Shown here: one piece after another, positions 1 to 6,301 of the stretch
How positions within the stretch are numbered: the stretch's first letter is position 1
Layout of the letters: every line of letters starts with the position of its first letter
Assembly (NCBI GenBank): GCA_948762645.1
Contig: CAQBRY010000062.1
Coordinates: 1-10,325 of the forward strand
DNA: 10,325 nt
Direction: 5' to 3'
Source: an uncultured Eubacteriales bacterium
GTDB taxonomy: Bacteria; Bacillota; Clostridia; Oscillospirales; Acutalibacteraceae
Translations under genes and position numbers: made by a program
Notes under the pieces: generated by a model
The model's input: the letters and a program-made list of their open reading frames with translations, nothing else
Told to the model about the DNA's origin: nothing
Database searches by the model: none

Positions 1-27
1 AATAATTCCTGATTTGAATTGACACAT
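1..27 (-). CDS. 5' end of an unidentified gene, cut by the window edge
   Basis: An ATG at 27-25 opens a frame that stays open to the edge and encodes MCQFKSGII. An AAAGGAG sequence lies about 12 bases upstream, somewhat far but usable. The nine residues resemble the start of a family of small phage proteins beginning MC-F-SGI, but that is memory only and too short to name a function. It would be the next gene in the leftward block after the 157-aa gene, across a ~165-bp gap. Confidence 0.5.
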
Positions 28-191
28 AATTTTTTATCTCTCCTTTGATTGTTATTAATAGTTTATGATTTAGTTAAAATTTAGATTTTTGTTGTATTTT
101 TTATAATCATATATACATACTAGGTTTATATGTTATTTTTGTTTTTTATATATTACTCTCATCTTACATCTTTCGTATAAAATAAAAATTT

Positions 192-665
192 TTAATTTTT
201 AATATTTTCTAAAGCCATAGGATGATTTTTAGATCCAAGTGTTCTTAACTCTACACTTACGCCTTTCATATTAGCAGCTAATGTAATTGCTCTATCATGT
301 ACTCTTCTATATGTATTTCTTCCTTCCTGCGTCATATCTTTAATTGGTGCATGTTCCAGGGTATCAAATCCTTTTTTCATTTCATTAAAACCACGCTTAT
401 AATGTTTTAATGATTGATTTACAAAATTATCCGGCTCTACTACTCTATATCCTTCTTTTTGTATGTTTTCGATAGTTTTATTATAATTATTTAATAAAAT
501 TTTCTTTGCACCAGTGATTGTAAAATTATATTTTCCAGATGGATAAGGTTCATCAATTAACACAGAAATTTGTGCATGTGTCATCATTTCTCCATATTTT
601 AATTCATTCATTTTCTCTGCTAAAATTTCCGATTTTTTCTTATTATTAATAGTGATATTACTCAT
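192..665 (-). CDS. 157-aa protein, possible winged-helix, unknown function
   Basis: I do not recognise a named family. The protein is basic and soluble, with no signal or membrane segment. Residues 24-80 look like a winged-helix unit: a helix (THAQISVLI), a second longer helix with many Lys/Asn (residues 52-70), and a turn-strand EGYRVVEP typical of a wing. Residues 83-132 are mainly helical and basic (HYKRGFNEMKKGF, RRVHDRAI), which would suit nucleic-acid binding. The start has AAAGGA about 9 bases upstream. It is the first gene after the pentamer array in the direction of transcription, with an A-rich leader of about 85 bases between them. If the array is transcribed with the RAMP-like gene, this gene is probably on the same RNA. 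Function is inference; a DNA/RNA-binding role is only suggested. Confidence 0.8.
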   Translation of the reverse strand: MSNITINNKKKSEILAEKMNELKYGEMMTHAQISVLIDEPYPSGKYNFTITGAKKILLNNYNKTIENIQKEGYRVVEPDNFVNQSLKHYKRGFNEMKKGFDTLEHAPIKDMTQEGRNTYRRVHDRAITLAANMKGVSVELRTLGSKNHPMALENIKN

Positions 666-761
666 TTTTTTAAATCCTTTCTTTTACTTTTTTTGTTATT
701 TTAAATATCTTTTGTTTTTAATTTATTTTTTGATTTTTTTCTTTGTCTACCAAACTCATAA

Positions 762-1062
762 TACTTAACTTATCCCAGCTAAACTCAACTTAACGCAACT
801 AAACATATCCTATAATACATAATTTAACTTAGCTTAATTCAACTTGACCTAACACAACCCAACTCAACATGGCTTGACATAAAACGCCTAACTCAACGCA
901 ACTAAACATAACTGAACTTAACGCAACTAAATTAAACTCAACCCAACATAAAATGCCTAACATAACCTAACGTAACAGACCGCAACGTAACATAACTAAA
1001 CCCAACTCAACAAAACCCAACTTAACAAAACTTAACGCAACTTAACTGAACTCAAAATGCTT
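762..1062 (-). repeat. Phased AACNN pentamer array with 9-nt separators
   Basis: On the plus strand the motif is AACNN; on the strand of the neighbouring genes it reads NNGTT. Four in-phase blocks are visible: 762-816 (11 units), 826-880 (11), 890-949 (12) and 959-1053 (19). About 41 of 53 units have exact AAC, with 18/19 in the block nearest the RAMP-like gene and 6/11 in each of the two farthest blocks. Blocks are separated by 9-base spacers at 817-825, 881-889, 950-958 and 1054-1062; the last three read AAAACGCCT, AAAATGCCT and AAAATGCTT. The final spacer overlaps the stop codon (1061-1063) of the upstream gene. The two N positions vary freely, so units are not recent copies. It has no open reading frame and no CRISPR-type repeat. 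It is probably transcribed as the 3' part of the RAMP-like gene's mRNA. Role unknown. Confidence 0.9.
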
Positions 1063-1639
1063 AACCTACTTCTTCAATAATTGATACAAATTTTCCATAC
1101 TTAGGTCTTGAATCACACAATCCAACATATTGACCAGCATATTCCATAGCATTTACAATTGTTTCAATATCAATTTTAGATTCATCATATGTCAAATCGA
1201 AAATTATTTGCCATTGATCAAATCTAGGTCTTGTCCTAAATACTTTTGCTCGTTGCACAGTCATTACTCTTGTATCTCTATATTCGTAATTCTTAATAAG
1301 TTCTTCCTTAGTAAGCTCTTCTCCGTAATAAAATTTAATATATGGATCAACCACCATCACATACTTCTCAATATCTTTACCCTTTTTATTTACTTTTCCA
1401 CCATTACGAAGTGTCGCTTCTACATTTTCTCCTGGAATATAAAGTCCCATACCATCTTTCCAATATGCACCACTTTCCCATTCAAGATCTGAAATTTTTT
1501 CTAAATCTTCATCTGTTTTGTTTCGTTTACTGGTATACTTTTTCAATTCTTTTGCAATCGGATGAAGCGGATTGACACACTGACAAGAGTGCATAATTAA
1601 TGGTGATATTCCTTTCCAAGTCACTTTTAAAGTTTTCAT
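1061..1639 (-). CDS. RAMP/Cas7-like phage protein (putative RNA-binding)
   Basis: 192 aa. The opening strand (LKVTWKGISPLIMHS) is followed by a helical insert (residues 27-50, PIAKELKKYTSKRNKTDEDL), then LYIPGENVEATLRNGGK (67-82), a strand pair RAKVFRTRPRFDQWQIIFDL (130-149), and a C-terminal helix plus glycine-rich end AGQYVGLCDSRPKYGKF (168-184). The pattern of an N-terminal strand, IPG-x-x-hydrophobic-x-x-x-LR, and a terminal G-rich loop is what RAMP proteins (Cas7/Cas5 type) show, as in the IPGSSIKGALR-like motif. Related proteins occur in many tailed phages as unnamed genes. I see no effector, Cas10, Cas1 or Cas6 gene nearby, so this is not a CRISPR operon. Start ATG has AAGGAG 8 bases upstream. 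The stop codon abuts the pentamer array, which makes an RNA-binding role on that array a fair hypothesis. The family assignment is by motif only. Confidence 0.85.
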   Translation of the reverse strand: MKTLKVTWKGISPLIMHSCQCVNPLHPIAKELKKYTSKRNKTDEDLEKISDLEWESGAYWKDGMGLYIPGENVEATLRNGGKVNKKGKDIEKYVMVVDPYIKFYYGEELTKEELIKNYEYRDTRVMTVQRAKVFRTRPRFDQWQIIFDLTYDESKIDIETIVNAMEYAGQYVGLCDSRPKYGKFVSIIEEVG

Positions 1640-1680
1640 AATAATTTCTCCTTTTAGTTAATTTTATTTTGAATTTTACA

Positions 1681-1944
1681 TTAATTCCACTGATACGGTT
1701 CGGATTCCCATTCTGCTCCACATGTATAACAACGATAACAATCTATCCGTGTTGGTTTTATAGAAAAGAATCCTTTATAAAATTCTTTATACAATCCATT
1801 ACTTATTCCAAACATTTTACCGTATTCACTAATAGTAAAGGTTCTTGACTCTCCACATACTGGACATTTATCACATCCAACATTTGCTTTAATTTTATTT
1901 CGTTCAAACACAGATAATTTATTTGGATTTTTTGTAATTTTCAT
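1681..1944 (-). CDS. Small Cys-rich zinc-ribbon-like protein
   Basis: 87 aa with two Cys clusters: CDKCPVCG at residues 24-31 and CYRCYTCGAEW at 69-79. CPVCG and CYTCG make a standard pair of zinc knuckles with about 40 residues between them; the extra Cys in each cluster (C24, C69) may form a second site or be spare. The N terminus is basic. No catalytic motif is visible, so it could be a nucleic-acid-binding or protein-contact module, as many small phage zinc ribbons are. AGGAG lies about 6 bases before the ATG. It is 41 bases upstream of the RAMP-like gene and probably co-transcribed with it. Confidence 0.85.
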   Translation of the reverse strand: MKITKNPNKLSVFERNKIKANVGCDKCPVCGESRTFTISEYGKMFGISNGLYKEFYKGFFSIKPTRIDCYRCYTCGAEWESEPYQWN

Positions 1945-2127
1945 AATTTCTCCTAATTTTAGATTTTTAAACTACAACATATAGCGTATATAATTCAAAA
2001 TAAACACAAATTTATCGTATAGAATCCAATGAAATGTGTCTTTAAACGCTTTTTTAAAATATCTCCAATTAAAATCCTACTAAAAATAATTAGATCTGAT
2101 AAAAGAATACTTACAAAATAACATGAT
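1945..2127. other. Non-coding AT-rich gap
   Basis: About 180 bases between the possible 24-aa peptide and the zinc-ribbon gene. I see no frame with a ribosome site, no convincing terminator hairpin and no good -35/-10 pair on either strand. It may be untranslated leader of the zinc-ribbon/RAMP-like pair. Confidence 0.4.
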
Positions 2128-2202
2128 TTAACAAATAAGACCGATATACATAATAATAAAAAAATAATTTGTTAAGAATCCATAAATTATACCATCGTTC
2201 AT
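2128..2202 (-). CDS. Possible 24-aa hydrophobic micropeptide
   Basis: A short frame begins ATG at 2202-2200, with AAGGA about 10 bases upstream, and ends in TAA at 2130-2128. The peptide begins MNDGIIYG and continues with a nearly uninterrupted hydrophobic stretch (FLTNYFFIIMYIGLIC), enough for one membrane helix. It starts 22 bases after the HD hydrolase gene and reads the same way, so it would be translated from the same mRNA. Such peptides can be phage membrane micro-proteins or type I toxin-like; nothing here decides. In AT-rich DNA a frame this short can arise by chance, hence the low confidence. Confidence 0.35.
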   Translation of the reverse strand: MNDGIIYGFLTNYFFIIMYIGLIC

Positions 2203-2224
2203 AATTTATTATTCCTTCTTAATT

Positions 2225-2632
2225 TTATAAAAGATATGGTAAAGCTTCTAAATATTTATTTTTTAGTTCTTCAGTTAATGTTTTTGTTTGTTCTAAATGA
2301 TCTTTAATATCTGCTATTTTAACCCAGTAAACTTCAGGATTCTCCTCTTTATAAAATGCAATTTCTTTGATATATTCTTTGTATTTTTCGTTTTTAGTTT
2401 TTGTGATTAATTTTAAAGATCGTTCTATTTCACGAGGAATAGTATTATATTCTTCATAACTTGTATCTTCTAATAAATCATGCATAATAGCCAAAGATAT
2501 ACTTAAATCCATTAGCTTATCTGGAATTAAAGGATTATCTGCTACATTAATTGCAACTCTAATAGCATGATCATATGTATCATTATCATAATATTCTTTT
2601 GCTTGTCTTAAAGCATATCCTATTAAACTCAT
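2225..2632 (-). CDS. Small HD-domain phosphohydrolase (SpoT/MESH1-type)
   Basis: 135 aa, about the size of a bare HD domain. The metal-binding signature is complete: H22 in YDHAIRVA, H51-D52 in IMHDLLEDT, and D108 in VKIADIKDH. The E55-D56 after the HD pair is the ED diad typical of the (p)ppGpp hydrolase subgroup (SpoT, Rel, MESH1), where LLHDvvEDT is the family form; LITKTK at 75-80 matches the family's vTK turn. The expected reaction is Mn-dependent removal of the 3'-pyrophosphate from (p)ppGpp or a related nucleotide. Phages carry such enzymes, plausibly to blunt host alarmone or nucleotide-based defence signals; that role is inference. No synthetase domain is present. AAGGAG is about 7 bases before the ATG. 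It lies 16 bases after the 466-aa DUF262 gene. Confidence 0.75.
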   Translation of the reverse strand: MSLIGYALRQAKEYYDNDTYDHAIRVAINVADNPLIPDKLMDLSISLAIMHDLLEDTSYEEYNTIPREIERSLKLITKTKNEKYKEYIKEIAFYKEENPEVYWVKIADIKDHLEQTKTLTEELKNKYLEALPYLL

Positions 2633-2648
2633 TTTTTTCTCCTTTTTA

Positions 2649-4049
2649 TTATAATTCTTTATGTTTTATGTAATTTTCCAAATCATCCTTCATATATAAA
2701 TAATTATCTTTTTGATTATAAATGTATGTATTTTCTCGTTTAAAGAAATCCACAATCCATTTATCCAAATCAATATCATTCAAAAAAGAATATGCTACTA
2801 AGGCAATTAGTGAAGGATAATTATTTTCTTTTAACAAATTTGAAGTATTATCTACATTCAAAGTTAAAGTTTCTAAAACTTCTTCATATTGCTCAATATC
2901 TTCTATAATTATCTCTTGATTTACATTTTCTTTTAAAAATTCAAAAATATTAATATCCTCTAAATCCTTCTTATCAATATGAAAATATTCCAACATCAAA
3001 CTTTCTATTTTATTCAATTTCTTTAAAATAATATTTTTATCTTTGCTGGAACTTTTTGTGTCAATTTCATAAAACTCATTAAGATTTTTATTTTCAATAA
3101 ATTTTATAAAATAATTTAAAAAATCTGCAAATTTATCATCCTTTAAATTGAGAAAAGAAAATTTATCAAAAATAGTAAACCAAATAAATGAATCTTTTAC
3201 AGTAAAAATTTGTTTAAAGTTATCAGTATAAATATTGTTAAGACGGTATAAGTTTTCATTTAATTTATTAAATTCTTCAGAGTTTAAATTATTATTCAAA
3301 TAAGTTCCAATATTTTTACCTTTTTTCCAATTATCTAAATGATACATACACATAATCGATTCCATTACAATTCTTTCAATAGAACCATTATTTCTATCCT
3401 TTTCTTGAAATGCATCATTTTTAAAAAAAGGATTTTTTAATGAAATTTTTTTTACGTCTTTTGCAGCATTATCCATATATGTAACTGCACTTTGACTAGG
3501 ATTCATGGATTTTTGTTTATTATAACGTCTAATATGATAACCAATTTCTTCATCTGTACAATCAAGATGTTTTACAATATCTATTTTGTAATTATTAAAA
3601 CGTTCTTTTAATTCATCTGGTAAATTATTATAATATCTTCCACGTAAATCATACTCTATAATTTCATATGCATAACTTCCATCATCATTTTTAATGATAT
3701 TTCCTTTTTCATCTTTTTTTGCTGATTGATAACGGATAATTGGAAATTCAATATATCTACTTAATTTAAAACCACCTTTCATATATTCATTAAGTATCGT
3801 AAGACGTTGTACACCATCAATAACCCAATTTACAACTCCACCTGATAATAATTGTTCACATACTTTTATAGAATCTATATCTTCATCTTTAATAACTGTT
3901 ACTATTAATCCACACTTTTCACTACTTTTCCATTGGTCTGGCTTTCTTTGTAGTGGATGATCTTTTCTCAGTTCCCCTCGATCAAACATATTTTGTACAG
4001 TGATATTCATATAACTATCTTTTTTAGTTTTATCTCTAACTATTTCCAA
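2649..4049 (-). CDS. DUF262 (GmrSD/ParB-like N-terminal) protein, TTG start
   Basis: 466 aa. The DUF262 core is clear: HPLQRKPDQW (31-40), WVIDGVQRLTILNEY (75-89), and RRYNKQKSMNPSQ (174-186), corresponding to the family's QR-x-x-x-W, DGQQR and N-x-x-x-x-L-x-x-x-E blocks. This domain binds and hydrolyses NTP in modification-dependent GmrSD and in BrxU-like defence proteins. The C-terminal 280 residues are helical and Lys/Asn/Glu-rich; I find no HNH (DUF1524) nuclease motif, so a stand-alone regulatory or anti-host role is as likely as restriction. The start is TTG at 4049-4047, chosen because GGAAGGTGG lies just upstream, whereas the first internal ATG (residue 14) has no ribosome site. It follows the sigma-like gene by 25 bases. 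Confidence 0.85.
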   Translation of the reverse strand: MEIVRDKTKKDSYMNITVQNMFDRGELRKDHPLQRKPDQWKSSEKCGLIVTVIKDEDIDSIKVCEQLLSGGVVNWVIDGVQRLTILNEYMKGGFKLSRYIEFPIIRYQSAKKDEKGNIIKNDDGSYAYEIIEYDLRGRYYNNLPDELKERFNNYKIDIVKHLDCTDEEIGYHIRRYNKQKSMNPSQSAVTYMDNAAKDVKKISLKNPFFKNDAFQEKDRNNGSIERIVMESIMCMYHLDNWKKGKNIGTYLNNNLNSEEFNKLNENLYRLNNIYTDNFKQIFTVKDSFIWFTIFDKFSFLNLKDDKFADFLNYFIKFIENKNLNEFYEIDTKSSSKDKNIILKKLNKIESLMLEYFHIDKKDLEDINIFEFLKENVNQEIIIEDIEQYEEVLETLTLNVDNTSNLLKENNYPSLIALVAYSFLNDIDLDKWIVDFFKRENTYIYNQKDNYLYMKDDLENYIKHKEL

Positions 4050-4074
4050 TTTTATTTTCCACCTTCCTCAAAGA

Positions 4075-4851
4075 TTAAAATAACAAAGATTTATTTTCAT
4101 ATGAACGAATACCTTTTAATGCATCTAAATATTCTTGCTGTGTAATGTGTAAAATTTTTTGAATCTCATTAGGTTTATAAAGTTCTGCCAATAATTTTAA
4201 AACTAATTTTTGACGTTTTGATAATTTTTCAAGATATTTACTTAATTTCACAGATAAATCTTCTTTAAAAATATAAAAATCTAAATCAAAACCATTATCA
4301 ATAGTTTCCAATAATGAAGTTTTGCTTTCACTTTCATTAATTAGTCTGTCCAAAGAATCATCATGAATATAAATAGTATTTCCTTTATCATCTTTTTTTC
4401 GTTTTTTTCGTTTTTGGGCGTTTATATATGAAATATGCATTTTTATTTTTCTATGTAAACAACTAACAAGATAAGATTCAAAAGTTCCTTTTGTTTCATC
4501 ATATGTTTTTTCACATTTCCATACTTCTACACTGGCAATAGAATAAAAATCATCATAATCTTTTTGGGAAATCCATCCAAAATTTTTAAATAAAATAGAA
4601 TTTACGATTTTTTTTAATTCTTTATTATAATCATTACAATAGAATTCTAAATATTTTCCATTTTCAAGTTCATTAACCATTTTTTTAATTAATTCTTTAT
4701 TTTTTTTTTCATCTTGAAAATTGGCATTATATGTATAAATTTTATTATGACATTTTTGACACTCAAAATAGTATTTTGACAAGTTTTTTCCTTTTTTTTG
4801 TTCAAAGCTTATACCAGTTCTCATTATTGTATTACAAGTTTTACATAACAT
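4075..4851 (-). CDS. Sigma-70-like factor with N-terminal zinc ribbon
   Basis: 258 aa. The N terminus has CKTC (C3, C6) and CQKC (C31, C34), a zinc ribbon. Residues 98-140 match sigma region 2: KDYDDFYSIASVEVWKC, then TYDETKGTFESYL, then CLHRKIKMHI. A basic linker KRKKRKKD follows. Residues 205-255 match region 4: LEKLSKRQKLVLKLLAELY, then NEIQKILHITQQEYLDALKGI as a helix-turn-helix. This is the layout of ECF-like phage sigma factors that redirect host RNA polymerase to phage promoters. The zinc ribbon is an unusual addition. GGAGGT is about 8 bases before ATG, and the gene starts 4 bases after the 225-aa gene ends, so the two are likely coupled. Function as a sigma factor is inferred from motifs. 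Confidence 0.75.
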   Translation of the reverse strand: MLCKTCNTIMRTGISFEQKKGKNLSKYYFECQKCHNKIYTYNANFQDEKKNKELIKKMVNELENGKYLEFYCNDYNKELKKIVNSILFKNFGWISQKDYDDFYSIASVEVWKCEKTYDETKGTFESYLVSCLHRKIKMHISYINAQKRKKRKKDDKGNTIYIHDDSLDRLINESESKTSLLETIDNGFDLDFYIFKEDLSVKLSKYLEKLSKRQKLVLKLLAELYKPNEIQKILHITQQEYLDALKGIRSYENKSLLF

Positions 4852-4855
4852 AATT

Positions 4856-5533
4856 TTAAACCTCCATGCCTAATAAATTTAAAGCTTTTTTGTAATATTC
4901 TGTTCTACCTTTATATTCTGCATTTTTTACTTTATATAGTTCTATTTTTAATTTTTCTAAAGTATAATTAGATAAAATAGAATTTTCCATAACCTGTATA
5001 TAACGATAACACTGCTTTATATTTTTATGTTTATCACGAATTTCATCTAAAACGTACCCAATTTTTGCCATTTTATGGGCCTGTGGACACTTTCCATCAT
5101 TATCTTCTTTATATTTTTGCAATGCATGAAGAATATCACTTTCTGCAGAATCGTACTTAGATAAAGCGTCAGTTAATTCTTCCTTATATTGTTTTAATTG
5201 ATTAAGATTCCAAGCAGAACTATTCATAAGTAATAAACTTTCATTTAAAACCTTAGAAAGTGTATCATCAATATTTTCAATATCATTTTTTCCCACAAAA
5301 ATATTCTCATTTCCTCTTTGATATTTTCCTTGTTGATTTACTTCACCATTTTCATCAACCATATAAAAATTTCTAATCCAAGATAATGATTTTTTCTTAT
5401 TCTGCAATAAATTTTTTGCACGTTTATACACAAATCTTTTTGCTTGACTTGATGATGTTGTTTGCATAAATTCTCCAGGTTTCATTGGATTTTCCATAAC
5501 ATAATTTTTACCATTTGTTAATAGATACACCAT
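4856..5533 (-). CDS. 225-aa phage protein of unknown function
   Basis: I do not recognise a family. The N-terminal ~70 residues look like a small sheet domain (VYLLTNGKNYVMENP, FYMVDENGEV) with a basic helix SSQAKRFVYKRAKNLLQNK between. Residues 85-225 are mostly helical with coiled-coil character (QLKQYKEELTDALSKYD, IRDKHKNIKQCYRYIQVM). There is no signal peptide or membrane segment. AGGAGG is about 9 bases before the ATG. It is the first coding gene after the tRNA and its terminator, so it probably has its own promoter; a weak TTTAGA-16-TATATT pair can be drawn upstream but I do not trust it. It is directly coupled to the sigma-like gene. Confidence 0.8.
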   Translation of the reverse strand: MVYLLTNGKNYVMENPMKPGEFMQTTSSSQAKRFVYKRAKNLLQNKKKSLSWIRNFYMVDENGEVNQQGKYQRGNENIFVGKNDIENIDDTLSKVLNESLLLMNSSAWNLNQLKQYKEELTDALSKYDSAESDILHALQKYKEDNDGKCPQAHKMAKIGYVLDEIRDKHKNIKQCYRYIQVMENSILSNYTLEKLKIELYKVKNAEYKGRTEYYKKALNLLGMEV

Positions 5534-5621
5534 AAAAATTATCTCCTCCTATTAAATATAATTTTTAATATTTATTTTTTAACTTATTTAATATACCTAT
5601 TTATAATTATTTCTAAAAATG

Positions 5622-5655
5622 AGTATAAAAAATAAGCGTTTATTTAAAAACACTT
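5622..5655 (-). terminator. Rho-independent terminator after the tRNA
   Basis: Read on the minus strand, AAGTGTTT and AAACGCTT form an 8-bp stem (one G-U pair) around a 6-base loop TTAAAT, followed at once by ATTTTTT. It sits 4 bases beyond the discriminator base of the tRNA. It should end tRNA transcription before the 225-aa gene. Confidence 0.75.
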
Positions 5656-5659
5656 TTAA

Positions 5660-5733
5660 TGGATTAAGAGGGACTCGAACCCACGACCGACCGGTTATGA
5701 GCCGGTTGCTCTAACCAACTGAGCTATTAATCC
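5660..5733 (-). tRNA. tRNA with CAU anticodon (Met or lysidine-type Ile2)
   Basis: The minus strand folds as a complete cloverleaf of 73 bases plus discriminator A. The 7-bp acceptor is GGATTAA/TTAATCC, the D-stem is GCTC/GAGC, the anticodon stem is ACCGG/CCGGT around CTCATAA (anticodon CAT at 5699-5697), the variable loop is CGGTC, and the T-loop is TTCGAGT. The CCA end is not encoded. The T-stem GTGGG/CCCTC has a T-T mismatch at its second pair, unusual for a host tRNA and typical of drifting phage tRNA genes. CAU may be elongator Met or Ile2 (C34 changed to lysidine); the arm sequences resemble clostridial Met tRNA from memory, but I cannot settle it. A terminator follows and a LexA-boxed promoter lies ~220 bases upstream. 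Confidence 0.95.
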
Positions 5734-5795
5734 TTAATATATTTAATTATTTTACATTTTTTTTGGATTTTTTTTGCAGAATCGCCTAATTTTAC

Positions 5796-5824
5796 TTGAC
5801 TAGAATTAAATAAATATGTAAAAT
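5796..5824 (+). promoter_or_regulatory. Sigma-A promoter for a plus-strand small RNA
   Basis: TTGACT at 5796-5801, a 17-base spacer and TAAAAT at 5819-5824. It points rightward, opposite to the genes on both sides. The predicted start is near 5831, at the foot of a hairpin. Confidence 0.7.
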
Positions 5825-5829
5825 AGTGG

Positions 5830-5919
5830 TAAGCGGTTCTACCGTTTATATGTAGAAGACCTGTCTATATCAGAGATGTTGGAGCATCGTTTGTATGATA
5901 ATTACGATAGGTCTTTTTT
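5830..5919 (+). ncRNA. Structured small RNA, ~90 nt, with own terminator
   Basis: Downstream of the promoter, TAAGCGG and CCGTTTA (5830-5846) make a 5' hairpin with loop TTCTA. A long terminal stem follows: AAGACCTGTC (5856-5865) pairs with GATAGGTCTT (5906-5915), ten pairs with one G-U. The enclosed part can fold further (TATCA with TGATA; GATG with CATC around TTGGAG). A T run at 5914-5919 makes it a terminator. There is no open frame with a ribosome site. I do not recognise a known RNA family. No toxin gene follows on this strand, so it does not look like a type III toxin-antitoxin RNA. Transcripts from the leftward LexA-boxed promoter would be antisense to it. Confidence 0.6.
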
Positions 5920-5954
5920 ATTTTCCAAAACTGGGAATACTTATCTTTAAAGCA

Positions 5955-6006
5955 AGTATAGAACATGTGTTCTTATTTGTCAAGTCTTTTATCGAACATT
6001 TGTTTG
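5955..6006 (-). promoter_or_regulatory. SOS-type promoter with two LexA-like boxes
   Basis: On the minus strand TTGACA (plus 5978-5983), a 17-base spacer and TATACT (plus 5955-5960) make a near-perfect sigma-A promoter. The spacer contains GAACATGTGTTC at 5961-5972, fitting the Firmicute LexA (DinR) consensus GAACNNNNGTTC and touching the -10. A second site, CGAACATTTGTTTG at 5993-6006, lies just upstream of the -35 and matches one half fully. A LexA-like repressor bound here would block the polymerase. The transcript would run leftward through the antisense of the small RNA into the tRNA and its terminator. SOS control is inference from the sites. Confidence 0.7.
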
Positions 6007-6010
6007 TATT

Positions 6011-6301
6011 TTATTCCAATTTTGGTAAAAGTATGGATTTCATTGTTTTTTTTCTTCGATAATTTGGAAAGCATTCAAAAAATTTATGCAAATTTATTTT
6101 TCTTGATATTTCATCTTCTGATAATATTAAAATTTTGGCCTTATCAACCATTTTTTTTCCTTCTTTTTTCTTTATATATTGTCCAGTATTTGATATTCCA
6201 GTAGTATTTTTATATGTCAGTACATATATACCATTTCCTGGTGACTCATCTATAAGTTTATGTGCTTCTTCTTTTGTAACGAATCTAAGCTGCATTTCCA
6301 T
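6011..6301 (-). CDS. 96-aa protein overlapping the MazF gene, unknown
   Basis: It starts ATG at 6301-6299, inside the last codons of mazF (17-base overlap), with AAGGAG about 7 bases upstream, so the two are translationally coupled. The first two thirds look like a small alpha/beta domain (RFVTKEEAHKLIDESPGNG, then IYVLTYKNTTG); the last third is basic (KINLHKFFECFPNYRRKK). No known antitoxin motif (AbrB/MazE swapped hairpin, RHH, Phd) is seen. Its position downstream of a toxin that has no upstream antitoxin makes it a candidate partner in reversed order, though it may simply be a phage passenger gene. Confidence 0.75.
   Translation of the reverse strand: MEMQLRFVTKEEAHKLIDESPGNGIYVLTYKNTTGISNTGQYIKKKEGKKMVDKAKILILSEDEISRKINLHKFFECFPNYRRKKTMKSILLPKLE

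Noticed and set aside
762..1062. CRISPR array
   Set aside because: Repeat unit is 5 bases with no 20-40-bp conserved repeats or unique spacers of regular length.
762..1062. A repeat protein encoded by the array
   Set aside because: The NNGTT strand has frequent TAA in GTTAA contexts and the other strand gives no long frame with a start.
1130..1575. Plus-strand open frames opposite the RAMP-like gene, and others opposite mazF, the Lar-like and DUF262 genes
   Set aside because: Low-complexity translations antisense to well-supported genes, without ribosome sites.
2186..2214. Minus-strand promoter with TATAAT at 2191-2186
   Set aside because: No acceptable -35 at the right distance, and it falls inside the possible 24-aa frame.
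5660..5733. tRNA as an integration (att) site
   Set aside because: No integrase gene and no second copy of the tRNA 3' end in the window.
5796..5919. Type III toxin-antitoxin RNA (ToxI-like)
   Set aside because: No tandem repeats in the RNA and no toxin gene downstream on the same strand.
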